Below are positions 32,326-43,494 of a stretch of DNA of 64,000 nt, piece by piece. The notes beneath the pieces are model-generated. The model searched no databases, was not told the DNA's origin, and saw nothing but the letters and a program-made list of their open reading frames with translations. The stretch covers positions 22,559,022-22,623,021 of the forward strand of contig OZ020524.1 of NCBI GenBank assembly GCA_963971425.1, written 5' to 3'. The position numbers and the translations under genes were made by a program. This stretch comes from Bryoerythrophyllum caledonicum. Its lineage: Eukaryota; Streptophyta; Bryopsida; Pottiales; Pottiaceae. Position 1 is the first letter of the stretch. Every line of letters starts with the position of its first letter.

Positions 32326-35300
32326 TCTTCTTTTTGAAAGTAGTATGGGGTGGCATGAGCATGTTCGTGAGGGTCTTTGGCATTTTTGTGTGTTTTTTCT
32401 CGGCCTTCTTTTGCAAGTTTGTCTGCTTGTTCGTTGCCATCAATGTTGGCATGGGCTCTGACTTTGTGAAGGGTTGTGATTTGTGTACGTTTTTGTACCA
32501 TTTGTACCATTGATGATAGTATGGTTTGGTCGGGGTGACTGTTGTGAAGGGTTGGATGTGTTATTTGAGTGTTTAGTAGGTAGAGTGCATTTATACAATC
32601 AGTGAATATATGTGCAGGTTCATTTTTGTATTTTGTTGTGATGATTTGTAGTGTTTTGTGAATGGCCATGAGTTCTGCTCTGAGGATATTTTGTAGTCCA
32701 TGGAGTCTTTTGGCTAGTTTAATTTCTTTGGTAGAATTATATATGCCATAGCCAGCTTTTTCTCTTCGCCAAGAGCCCGGGCTAATTTGTTCCGGTGGTT
32801 TAAAGGAGCCGTCGGTGTAATAACTGTATGCGGGGTTAAATTTTGGTGTGGTATGACTTGGGTAGTCTGGGAGAGGGGGAGGTATGACAGAGTAGTTTAA
32901 TGTGTTGTTGTCATAGTTTAATTTTGACCATTTTTTACTTTTGTTTACGGGGGTTTGTATGGGTGTTGGTGGGGCCGGTTTTGTGTATGGTCGTTGTATG
33001 TCTAGATTGTCTGTTATGGAGGTAAGTTCCGCAAGTTGTTCTAGGGAGCCCAGGTTTTGATTTTGATGATGGACGCATAGTATTTGTAATGTAGATGGCT
33101 CTATTCGGGGTTTTTTTAGCTCGGGTGGGATATTAGGTTCTTCGTATGGTATTGTGTCTGCTTCGAATAATGCAATGATGTGGGAATCTGGGAATGGGTT
33201 TGAATGTTGGTCGTTGTTTTGGTACCACTTGTTGTTCGGTGTGACGATGATTGTTTTTGTGTTATTTGGATCGTGTTTGGCGGCAAGTCTAGCCCAATGT
33301 ATGGCTTGTTCTATGTCTTTCTCGTTGTGGGGGTGAGCTATTCCATTTCCGATCCATTTGTGTTCAAAGGCCTTGCCTAGGGATCCAAATATTTTGTCTC
33401 TTTCGTACGGTGAGTAGAATTTATTTAGTTTGGTAGGACATGTGATCGGGGAGGAAAAGTATGAGTGTTCGATGTTAAAGGATGATATTAGTGAGTCTAA
33501 AATGGGGGTGGGTATTGTGTATTGCGCATTTTTGAGGGGGTCAGTTTTTGGTATTCGATATTTATATCTTTGGTAGAGCCATATTAGTTCGGTTTCAAAG
33601 GGTTGGGTTGTTGGTTCAATGTTTGTAGGGGTTTGTAATTTTGTATGATATTGGTTCCATAACCATTGGAGCCGGGTAATGGGTATGGTGTGTAAATGTC
33701 GGCCGTTTTCTTCGTATAGATGTGCTTGATTGTTATCTATTTGAATTGTGTTTGAGGATGTGAGGATATCATTTTTGGGGTTGCATTCTGTTGTGTAGAT
33801 GTTTAAGAGTGGGATAATTATGGGTGGCGTTACGGACCTTGAGTCTGAGGATTGTTCTTGTGGATGGTGGGCAAGGATGATATCTGAGTATATTTTGTTT
33901 TGGATCTTTTGGTAGTATTGTTTTAATTTTTCGGTGTTATGTGTGGAGGTATTGGTGTCATGCCGTGGAAAAAGGTCTCTTTGGGGGAGCCATTTATTGT
34001 ATGTATTATCATTGTGTTGCCATTGGCATAGATATTTTGTGTAGGTATTTTGTATGTTATTTGTGTCTGTGTGTTGGATATGTTTATGGTTTATGATATT
34101 ATTAATGGGGTATGTGGTAGGGTTTTTGGGGATATATGTTGGGGGGCGGGGGTGGTATGTATGTGGAGGATTAGGGGGATTGGTTGGTGTGGGAATATTT
34201 CTTGGGATGATGTTATTGTTGAGGGTGATGAACTGATCTTTAAGTGTATGAGAGTATGGATGTATGTTGCAAGGAGTATGACATAGAGTGGGGCATGTTA
34301 TGTGGCAAAATAGTTGTTTAGCAACACTTAGGGCATTCTTTATTAGTTTAGATGGGGTGAAGTGGTAGGTTTTGAAGTCCTCATTGTTCATGATGTGTGT
34401 ACCGTTAGGTAAGGTAATTTGGTTTAGTTCAAAAATATTTTTTGAGAGGAGTTTTTGTAGAAGCTTTTGGGAGAGTTGGGCATTGAGTGTGCTATGATTT
34501 AATGTTTTTTGGCTCCATAGTATTTCTAGTGTTGTAGGATTAGTGAGGAAGTTCGGGAGCGTACTTTTAAGGTGGGCTTTAGCTATATGTTTTAATAAGA
34601 AGAATGTTCGTGTTATTGGTGATCTTATGCAGTCACTTTTTTTAATTCTCGGTATGTTTTCAGTGCCACCATATTGGGCAAGGACATAGTGAGTTAATCC
34701 ATTATATATTTTCCCAAGTCTTCCTTTATCGTTTAGAGCATTTTGCAGTTGTTCGCCTATACATCGGAGGTATGCGTTTTTGAGGGAGAAAGCTTCAAGT
34801 CCAAATAGGTTATGTGGTAGTTGGGTTATTGCGTTTGACATACATTTTGGTAATCCACATATGGTTTTTTGTATGGCTATTATTTTTTTATCAAGTTTTT
34901 TGATAGCTGGCATAGAGTATGGTACACCGTAGAAACTGTATGCCACACCTGGGCGTAGTACGGTATCAATCATTTTTATTTTTTGTTTCATGGTGGCTGG
35001 GCATGTTGTTAGTTCTTTGCATTGTTTGATGAGTTTTGTCGTTGTGGTGTGGATTTGGATTTTCCATTTTAGTGAGGGAACAAGGTTTGTGCCTAAGTAT
35101 ATGTATGGTTCATTTTGGTGCAGTATGGGGATCGGTTGATTGCGGTAATTGATGTTCGAGGCTTGCATTAGGGCTTTGAAAGTGGTAGGATTCAATTTGG
35201 ATTTGTTTGGGCAACCGGTAGCGGCACATTTTGGGACACCTACGTCCATACCGGCCCATTTACAATATCTATGAATTTTGTTTAGTTGTATTTGGATTGA

Positions 35301-37820
35301 TTTGATTTTGTTAGTTATGGTGGCTAGGTCATCCGCATATGCGGCAGAGTTTATTATGACCTGTGATGTGCCAAAAGTGTATCCGTAATTTCCTCTTTCT
35401 AGCCATCTGAGTAGTGGTTCTAGAAATATAATGAATAAGTATGGGCTGAGGGTATCCCCTTGTATAGTTCCTCTTTGAATGGGTATAGGTTTTGTTTTCC
35501 CAAAGTGTTCACCGGTATAACATGTAGATGATTTAGAATAGATGTTTCCAACAAGTGTAGTTGCATCTTTTGGGTAGCCAAGGTCCATCATTATTGCTAG
35601 AAGTCGGGCATGGTCAATTGAGCCAAAGGCATTTTTGAAGTCCACGTATAGTATGTATATATCTTGGTTAGTAAACTTTGCGTCTTCTAGTGCGGCTATT
35701 ATAGTTTGTATTTGTCGTGCGGTACTTCTCTCTGCTCTAAATCCTTCTTGACTATCATGTAGGATTTTGAATTTTTCGCCGTATGAGGATAGTATGGAGG
35801 TGAGTGTACTGGTAAAGAGTTTGTATATTGTGTTAGATAGTGCAATTGGTCTATGGTTGGGTAGTATGGACGGGTCGCCTTTTTTGTACAGTAGAATTGT
35901 TGTACTCAATTTCCATGAGTTTGGTATCTGTTTTTGTTTATAGCAGTGGGAGAAGAACAGAAATAATAGCTTGTGAAATCTTGGAGGCATGTTTTTTAGT
36001 ATTGAGTTTGGTATGCGGTCTGGGCCTGGGGCTTAATTATTTCCTAGATTTTGAAGGCATGTGTCGTATGTGGCTCTGTTGAGGTATTTATGAAGTGGAA
36101 TTTCTGGTTCGTCCCGTTTGTCAAGGGTATATCCGTCCAAGTCGTGCCAAGGGTATTGGCGTATTGCACATGTGCATTCTATTGTATGTTGTGGCTGGTA
36201 ATTACATGTTGGTACTGTTGGTCTATTGGTTTTTGTTTGTTGGTTAAATATTTCATTCGCAATGTCTTCGGGGCTAGTTAGAATATTATTATATTGATCT
36301 TTAATACAATCCATTGGTGGGGATTCAAGGTTTTTAAAGACTTTTCTGTTAATTTTTTTGGGGCTGATTTCGTATAGTTGTCTGTATTTTGAGATGGCTT
36401 TTTTAATGTTTTCTTTTGTGTATTTTGTGATTATTTTCCGGGCTTGTATGTTGGCATTTTTTGCAATTATCGCGATATCTTTTATCCATGTATCGTGGGG
36501 AAGGTCCGGAGGCGGCGGGGTAGGGATTTGGGTGTGTTGTATAGTTAGTAGTTCGTTGTGTATGGGGTGGTTACGCCATTGAGGGTTGTTTTTTACAATT
36601 CTAATGGTTTTACGTATGGTATGGTATGTGGTTAAGTGTTGTTTCCAAGTTTTAGAAAGTTTGCGGGGTAGATACCCGCCTTGTTGAGAGGTTCTGTTTG
36701 TCATTTGGGGTATTGGGTGTGCTCTACAAGTTTGTTCTAGTGTATCAGAGATTTTATTGATGAGTTTGTCTAGAGAGTGGCATGCTTCTTGCCATTGTGC
36801 TTGTGTTAATTGGCTATTGTTTTCAAGAGTGTTTATGAGGGAGTCTATTTGTACAGAGTTTTCTTCGAATAATTTTGTGTTGAATTTTTCTATGTTGGTT
36901 TTTGGGATGGGGTTGAGTATGCGTATAGTGTCTTTGTTTGGGATTGTAGGAGTTCTACTAATTAGTGTGTTATTTGGGATGTGCAGTTGTACGGGTGAGT
37001 GGTCCGAATTGAGAATAATATCTTTGTTTGTTGTGGCGGTGTATTGTGTGTTGTTGTTTGTATTTATATAGAAACCATCTATTAGACTCCAATCACTATA
37101 ATTGTAGCCACCTTGTCTAGAGAATTGAGTATCGGTATTGATGTAAATGAAATTTAAGTTTTCGGTGAAGCGGCGCCATTGGTAATCAATGTTTTGAGGG
37201 GGGGTGTGGTGGTTTCCATTTTGGCGGCCAATTAGCGCTATGTCTCTATTGAAGTCTCCACATAATAGGTATGTATGATTGGGATGATTATTAATATAGG
37301 TTGTAATAGTGTTTTGTATATCTAAGAGAAATCTAGTATCTTCGGGATGAGATGGCATATACATGTGAAAGATTAACCACGGTTGTAGTGGGTGATTAGT
37401 GATTTTAATTATTTGAATGTATGGTGATATGTGCATTGGGGTAGGGATTTTGTTGATGTTGCCGGGGAATGTATATTTTTTGTGTATTAATGTAAGGAGG
37501 CCACCGCGGCCCGGTGTGTATGGTCTCCTTTGTTGCATGCATCTTGTAAGTGCATGTGTATTGTTAAAGATGAGTTTATAGTCTTGAAATATATTTTGTA
37601 TATATTTTGTAGATTTTGTGGCGGTTAGTTTTGTTTCTTGTATAACTATAAGAGCCGGTGGTGTGTCTGCGTTTGCGACTAGAGTTTGTAAGCTAGGAAG
37701 GGCAGTGTTTAGTGAGGAGGCATTCCATGTGATTATGTATGTATTTTCTTGGTTTGGTCTAATGTTTTGATTTTGGTTTTGAGGAGGGATGTAGGGAAGA
37801 GGTGGGGGTGGGTGGGTGTA
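32208..37820 (-). CDS. LINE polyprotein: APE endonuclease, reverse transcriptase, RNase H (one internal TAA)
   Basis: The frame is open after the TAA at 37823 without an early ATG. Endonuclease: YIITWNASSLN, VIQETKL (catalytic Glu), LLCGDFNRD and LNSDHSPVQL (catalytic His). A single TAA at 36035-36033 falls just before APGPDRIPN, the conserved first RT block, in the same frame. The RT then has YVDFKNAFGSIDH (first Asp), QGDTLSPYLF and AAYADDLATI (YADD), all intact. A long linker follows. RNase H is near the end: YYTDGSF, AELMAIHKTL, HIFTDCINAL and HKVRAHANIDGNEQADKLAK, so the acidic residues are complete. The frame closes at 32210-32208. Endonuclease nicks the target and RT copies the RNA onto it; RNase H is common in plant and algal LINEs. 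Confidence 0.9.
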
Positions 37821-40800
37821 TTATGGTATAGGGTCTAGACATTTTAGTGATTCACTTATGAGGTTGTTAGGGAGGTAAGGAAATTTTAGTTTTATTATAT
37901 CATTTGAGGGTGGTATGTCTTGACTATGTAAGAAGTCGTATAGTCTTTTATGTATTGAGTTCTCATGGTTTATAATATTTTGGTTGTCTACTAGGAATTC
38001 AGTATAGCGGTGTGGGGTGTAAATGTGTCGTTCTGGTGGGTTTTGTAAGGTTAGTAAGGTTTGTAGGAGTGTATTAGTCCATGTAATTGTGTTCCAATTT
38101 TGTGGGTTTAGAAGTTGGTTACATTCATCTATGTTTGGATGAGTAGTGATTATTAGTGCATATAAGATGTGGGGTGGTGGATGCGTATTTTTTTTTGTTG
38201 TATGTATTGGACAATGTTTGGGTGGGAAGTGTTTTGTATGTGGTGTAATGTATGTGTGTTTTTTAGAAATGGTGCGAAGGGTTTTGCAATGTGTTCATAT
38301 TCTGGTTGGAGTTTTATGGTATTAGGTATAAAGTAGATTTTGGCATTTTTTTTATGTGATGTAGGATGTCTTTTTAGTATATTGGGCATGGGTCCCGGGT
38401 TGGTTTCAATGTCTCCTCCTAGAAGTAGTAGAAGTTTGTGGTATATATGTTTAGTGGTGTATTTTAAAGGCTTTGTTGTGTTATTAATGACTTGTTGGTT
38501 TGGGGGTAGGTGGATGTTTGTATTTTGTGTGTGAGTTGTGGATTTATTTGTTTTTATAGTAGGTGTAGTTGTTTTCATCTTTAGTTTATTTTTTGTCCAT
38601 GTGTTTTTTGTGGTTGTTTTTGTTTTAGTAGTGTATGGATGTATGTATGATTGGTTGTATTTTATCTTGGTTGTTTTTGTCCGTGTGCATATGTAACTAT
38701 TATGTTTAAGATTATTTGTATGTGGGTTTATGTTGGTTTTTAAAGTGGCTTTTAAGTCCTTTTGTTCATATGCGGTGTTATTATATACTTTGTGGTTTGT
38801 ACAATTGTTTGTTTTGGTGTTTGTATTAGTATTTGGTATGAAATATGTTTTGGTATTCTTTTTGTGGGAAGCGGGGTGTTTTTTTTTTAATATGTTCGGC
38901 ATGGGTCTTGGGTTAGTCTCAATGTCTCCTCCGATTAATATTAGTAGTTTGTAGTAGATGGATTTTTTGTTTTGTTTTAGGGTTTTTTGTTTTTGTATGT
39001 GGCTTTGGTATTTTATTTTACGTTCTTTTGATTGTATGTATTTATCTTTGTATGTGTGTGTGCATATGTATGTATTTCGTTGGTGGTGTGTAGTTGTCTT
39101 TGTGTGTGTATATGTTTTCGTATTTGATTTTATATTAGTATTCATTCGTATGTTCGTATTAGTATATGCCTCAATATTTGTCTTGGTATTTGTATCAGTA
39201 TTTGTGTTAGTATTTGTACTACTATACATACCAGTATTCGTGTTGCTATTTGTATCAGTATTCGTATTAGTATATATATCAATATCTGTATTAATATTCG
39301 TATCAGTATTCGTACCCGTATTCGTATAAGTAGATGTACTAGTATACGTACCAGTATTCATACATGTATATATACCAGTATATGTATTAATATTCATACC
39401 CGTATATGTATCAGTATACGTACTAATATTCGTACCCGTATATGTACCAGTATACATACGAGTATAAGTGTTTTGATGTGAGAGATTATTGGGAAGGTCG
39501 CTACTAGGAGTGGGGGGTTGCTGTGGGTTTAGGTGGGTCGCTGTGGGTTTAGGGGGGTCGGTACGGGGGGTGGGGAGGTCGTTACTGGGACTATGGTAGG
39601 TCGTTATGGGAGGGGAGAGGGTAGCTAGTATGGGTTGGATGGTCGCAGTCTCGATTGGGGAGGTCGCTGGAGGCTTAGGGAGGGTCGTTGGGCTCGTTAG
39701 ATAGGTCGCTAAGGGTTTAGTGGCCGTTGGGTAGAAGGTCTCGGGGTTTGCTTCGGGCAGGGAGCAGTCGGGTCTGTTCAGCGGGGGAGGGTGTGGAGGA
39801 GTTGCTGTCTGGGAGGGTGGATCGCTGGGGTGTGGGTGGGAGGGGTTGTTCGCCTGGGGGTGGGTGGGGAGTCTCACTTCGGGAAAGGGGTGGGTGGGGA
39901 GTCTAGCTGCAGGGAGGGGGTGGGAGGGAGTTGTGGGCAGTGTGGGTAGTGGTTTTAGAGGAGAAGGGGGGTGGAGGGTGAGAGGTAGGGAGAGGGGAGG
40001 TCGGTAGAGGCAGGGAGAGGGGAGGCAAGGAGAGGGAGAGGGGGATCGAGAGGAGGAGGGGATTCGTGGGGGAAGGGAAGGTGAGTTTCGGGAGGAGGAT
40101 GGGGGAGGTTTGTTGTGTATCTCTGTCTCTGTTGCTTCAGCTGTGTGGTGTGGTGTGGGTGGCGTCTTGTATGTTCGTCTCACATGTGTTGTCTCGCTGG
40201 TTCTGTCTTGTCTTGCTGTGGATGTTGTTGTCTTCTTTGGTGTTGTCCTTGGATGTTCCCCTCGTGTTGGAGAGGGGTAACTGTACGTTTGTTTCTGTGC
40301 TCTATCTTGTGTGTTCTCCTTCTGGGTGTCGGTTCCGTCTACTTTATGTTGCTGCCTGATCAGGGTTTCTACATGTTGATAGGTTTGTGGTTTTTCTCCC
40401 TTGTTTCTACAAAGAAATTGGCAGCGCTTCCGCGCGCAAGGGGTAGATCTGGACCACGAGTTGTGGCGGGAGGTATGTGAGTAGGAGGTGGGTCTAACTC
40501 TTGAGGTGTCGTGTCTATCCAGTGGTGTGTATGAGGATGGGGTTTGTAAACTGGGGGTGGTTTTCCTACTGTAACAAAAACGAGAATGGAAATGGAGGTT
40601 GGTGAGGGACTTACCTAGATTTGGTAGAGCTGATCTGTTGGAGTGCTCGTGCAGGTCTGGTGTTTGGAGCGCGGCCCGGTTCGTGGGTGTTGTGTCTCGC
40701 GTTACTCCGGGATATGTTGCTCCTTTGTTGTAATTGATGGCAGCTCCTCTGCTGCAGCTGTTTCTGTGAATAAAGCATACACTTGTACGTATGATTTTAC

Positions 40801-40834
40801 AAATTGTGTTAGTGAAGTTTAATACAAATACCAA
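37821..40834 (-). CDS. LINE ORF1 region: Pro-rich, Thr-rich, two 2A-type motifs, -1 shift near its end
   Basis: The frame runs from the ATG at 40834 to a TAA at 38155-38153 (893 aa). Residues ~245-450 are Pro/Ser-rich. Residues ~452-580 are a degenerate Thr repeat (YTGTYTGTN, NTNTDTNTKT). At residues 637-644 lies DIETNPRP after KLLILIGG, and at 808-815 lies DIETNPGP after KLLLLLGG. The ~45 residues around each are a duplicated unit (MPNILK...SHKKN-KYFIPNT). At residue ~879, CAA-AAA-AAA-ATA forms the slippery heptamer A_AAA_AAA (38195-38189). In the -1 frame the sequence stays open and protein-like for ~120 codons (NTHPPPHILYALIITTHP ... LKFPYLPNNLISESLKC) to a TAA at 37823-37821. The role is unknown; LINE ORF1 proteins usually bind RNA, but no RNA-binding motif is seen here. 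Confidence 0.8.
38390..38440 (-). other. 2A ribosome-skipping motif (canonical)
   Basis: The codons for KLLLLLGGDIETNPGP end at 38390 and the next codon is Met. The pattern D-(V/I)-E-x-N-P-G-P after a Leu-rich run and Gly is the full 2A consensus, at which ribosomes skip the last Gly-Pro bond and release the upstream protein. It would separate ORF1 protein from the downstream enzyme polyprotein. The activity is inferred, not shown. Confidence 0.85.
38903..38953 (-). other. degenerate second 2A motif (NPRP)
   Basis: The codons for KLLILIGGDIETNPRP lie 171 codons upstream of the canonical motif. The invariant Gly is Arg here. On the plus strand CCCGGG of the intact copy corresponds to CTTGGG: two adjacent C-to-T changes. 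Gly before the final Pro is essential in known 2A sequences, so this copy is expected to be inactive. Confidence 0.8.
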
Positions 40835-41332
40835 ATAATTGCATGAGATGAGTGGGTGAGAGGAAGCCTGTAATGATGGCTTGGGGCTGCGTAGCAGCAG
40901 TAGTCGGTGCTGACTTCGTGCGATCTTGACGTTTGAGTTCCTAGGTTGGGGAAGGAGGGACTTGATGGAGAGGTTTGTAGATCATATCCCAGTACTCCAG
41001 ATCTGGGATGGATTATTGCCCGTGTGGACTAAGTGTGTGCAGATCTGACCCCAACACTAAGATCCCCGCTTCAGCACTAACTTGCTCAGATCTGTACTTG
41101 CTTAGGGCATCAACAAACTCCTCCACCTCAGATCTAGTGTATGAACCATCCAACACAAGTGCTTTGCATCTCAAATCTCACCATACCACCTCTGATCTGC
41201 ATACTACGAGGGCTCACAATAGGGCCAGCCACCTCCTATTGCTCGTTGTTTGCAGCTCACAGGCTAAGTCCCCACCTCCCCTCACCAGGAAATACGGAGC
41301 TCACACGCTAGTCATCTCTTCTCCCAGACCAT
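40835..41332 (-). other. LINE 5' UTR
   Basis: About 500 bp lie between the 5' target duplication and the ORF1 ATG. They contain several CAGATCTG/AGATCTGA words and short upstream ATGs. An internal promoter is expected here but no element is recognised. Confidence 0.5.
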
Positions 41333-42525
41333 CACTAATGAACATCATTAGTGTAGTGAAGAAAAAAGAGAAGTGATCAATACATGGGTGACCAAAAATT
41401 GCACCGACTTGTTGAAACTTCCAAAGAAGCCCACCAATGACAAGCTGACATGAGGTGGAGCAATCGATAAGTGTTGTTGAATTTTTTTAGTTATAACTAT
41501 CTGAAATTTGTATTGGCTCATTTTTTTGTCAAAGTTCATTGTTCCATATGTAATCTACAGAAGATGTTTGAGGAGGGATTCAATTTTGGGTCACTCCACT
41601 TATGCTATGAATACCCTTATGTTTGCATGTGTAGCTTGTGATAGGTTTGTTTTACTTGCACCTATTTGGTTGAATAGGTGAAAGATAGGACATGGTGGAA
41701 AATTACTTTTGTATGAGTCAATCTTCATAGCGTTTAGTGGTTGCATAAATTTTCCCTTTTGTGATGGTGGCAAACTAGGCCATAGTCGTGGTTCAATTTG
41801 GATGTACATCATCTTTATTTAAATCTTAGCAAAATAAGAGGTAATTTGAGTGAGTCCACAATATATTGCTTCCTAGCAAGGCCCTTGTCTTTCTAAAACC
41901 TTTTCTAGTTTGCTACACCATTATTGAATTTTGGACCTAGATACAACTTGTAATGATTGTTCTTTATGCATTCCACGGGGTTTTATTTTCAGTATTTACG
42001 TTTTTCAACCGATCAAAGAATAACATGTGCCAATTTATTAGTCAATTTGTATATGCTATGAGGTTATGTTGTTATGACTAAGTATATGATATAGTATGAA
42101 GGATATAACTTGATCTAGATTGTTGGACATTTGCTATTCTTGGTGCATTTACATCATTCACTATAGTAGAACTCTTTGTAATGAGAAAATGGAGAATTGA
42201 GTGACAACTTTTTGAATTTCCTTATAAGGTAGTTTTTTTTCAATATCTCTAATATGTTTGACTACGCCAATCAACATGCATAATATGGCTATTCTTGTAA
42301 TGGATAGCATTGGCGTTTATGTAAAATTAGAGTAGAAACCTAATGAATAATCTTTGAGGTGCAAATTCTTATGCAACAATCTATTAGTTGGTTTACCACT
42401 ATATAATTAGTCTAAGTACTATAGAGATTGTTAATGAGGGTTGTTAAGAACTTTGAAATTTGTTGAACTTAGTCTTGTAATGTCTCATCTTAGAAAGGCA
42501 ATTCTGGGGTGGTTTTGGAGTAACA

Positions 42526-42625
42526 AGAAGAAGAAGAACTCCAATCCCCAAAGGAGATCGATGTGAATATAGTGTTTGTTCATTCTCTTCACTATGCATA
42601 TGGCCATGGGACATAGGCTAGTGGT
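42526..42625 (-). mobile_element. LINE tail (Dualen-like family), ~100 bp, decayed
   Basis: AAGAAGAAGAAC is followed by a decayed hairpin (CCAATCCCC-AAA-GGAGATCG), GTGAATATAGTGTTTGTTC and CCATGGGACATAGG, matching the LINE 3' end. Short flanks GTAACAA (left) and GTAACAA (right) are a possible target duplication. Most changes are C-to-T or G-to-A. Confidence 0.75.
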
Positions 42626-43068
42626 GTAACAAAGTCTGTAGGAGTTAATCAATTTATAAACCTTGTTATTTACAGAAGTGGTATTGAATATCAAAAACAA
42701 AAAAACCATCAAAACTTTTAGAAATACATAGTCCTTTTATTCAACAAATACTCAAATACGTATCTCTTAAAAATTAAAAAGCAATCAAACTTGAAACTCT
42801 TGAACCATTATTTTCTGAAATTATAAGACGTTGAAAAATATCAAAAAACCATTTCAGAAAATCTAATCCATAATTAGCAGCCTCAAAAAAAGTGAATTAT
42901 CACACGACGATAGCAAGGCCCTTCATCCAAATCTCAACACGTGAAAGATGACGACTTTTATGCGACTATTGAGCGATTCTTGAACCTGATCTAAAACTCT
43001 GCCAATTTCACACAAGTTGTTGATAGAATCTGCAGTCGAAACATGAATCACGTGGACAGTGGCGTAGA

Positions 43069-43270
43069 TTAAATCTTAAACGTCAGTCGCGTATTTTACT
43101 CCTTAGAATTCAATTTTTTAAAAAAACTTTAACAAGACTTACACCTTCGGTTTGAAGATTCTTCAGCTAAGATCTTTCATTCGGAGGTCATTCCAATATC
43201 TGAACCTTATTACAACATACATGTGGAATACTGTGGCCACCAGTGGCACCTTCTGACGACGTTAAAGGTT
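43069..43270. mobile_element. MITE family A, copy 5
   Basis: The ends TTAAATCTTAAACGTCA and the inverse of CTGACGACGTTAAAGG delimit ~200 bp with CAAGACTTACACCTTCGG and GTGGCCACCAGTGGCACC. Non-coding. Confidence 0.6.
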
Positions 43271-43494
43271 ACTGTAAACGTTTATCAGACGAGAAACATC
43301 TCCCTCCAATTTCAGACAGTCTGTTTCCGCCAGAAGAAAATAGTTAATAAAGAAATATAATAATCTGCCCAGTCTTCCTCAAAACCCAAGTAAGCTGAAA
43401 GTATTTCCAGTTTTCTACTGAGTAACGTGGGGGAGTGTTGTCGGTACAAACATACATCAAGTTCGAGTTTTAGAGACACTAGAGCATCGATACT

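Larger units (their letters stand above)
31108..41332 (-). mobile_element. full-length LINE with two endonucleases (Dualen/RandI-like), 10.2 kb
   Basis: It is bounded by perfect 12-bp duplications CACTAATGAACA at 31096-31107 and 41333-41344. Reading on the minus strand: 5' UTR (41332-40835), Pro/Thr-rich ORF1 with two 2A-type motifs, APE endonuclease, reverse transcriptase, RNase H, CCHC knuckle, PD-(D/E)XK nuclease, 3' UTR, hairpin and TTC tail. All catalytic motifs seen are intact, and the perfect duplication suggests a young insertion. Dualen/RandI elements, known from green algae, are the LINEs known to carry both APE and restriction-like endonucleases. Assignment is by domain order; an RT phylogeny was not possible. 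Confidence 0.9.
29787..41355. mobile_element. mariner-like TIR element, split by the 10.2-kb LINE
   Basis: A 25-bp end beginning TACACTAATGATGTTC (29787-29811) recurs as a perfect inverted copy when 31094-31107 is joined to 41345-41355. The outer TA on both sides fits a Tc1/mariner-type TA duplication. Without the LINE the element would be ~1.3 kb. The end is itself palindromic (CACTAATGA-tgt-TCATTAGTG). Its interior contains a D-family block and an AT-rich microsatellite, with no transposase. Confidence 0.65.
41356..43494. other. gene-poor AT-rich stretch before the nuclease gene
   Basis: No gene is recognised. A LINE tail (42526-42625) and an A-family MITE (43069-43270) lie in it. The last ~220 bp are the putative promoter and leader of the nuclease gene. 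Confidence 0.5.

Noticed and set aside
38958..40480. Plus-strand open frames opposite LINE ORF1 (for example Val/Phe-rich and Cys/Leu-rich hydrophobic frames)
   Set aside because: They are the antisense of the Thr-rich and Pro-rich coding sequence; the hydrophobic look follows from complementing ACN and CCN codons. No start context or splice evidence.
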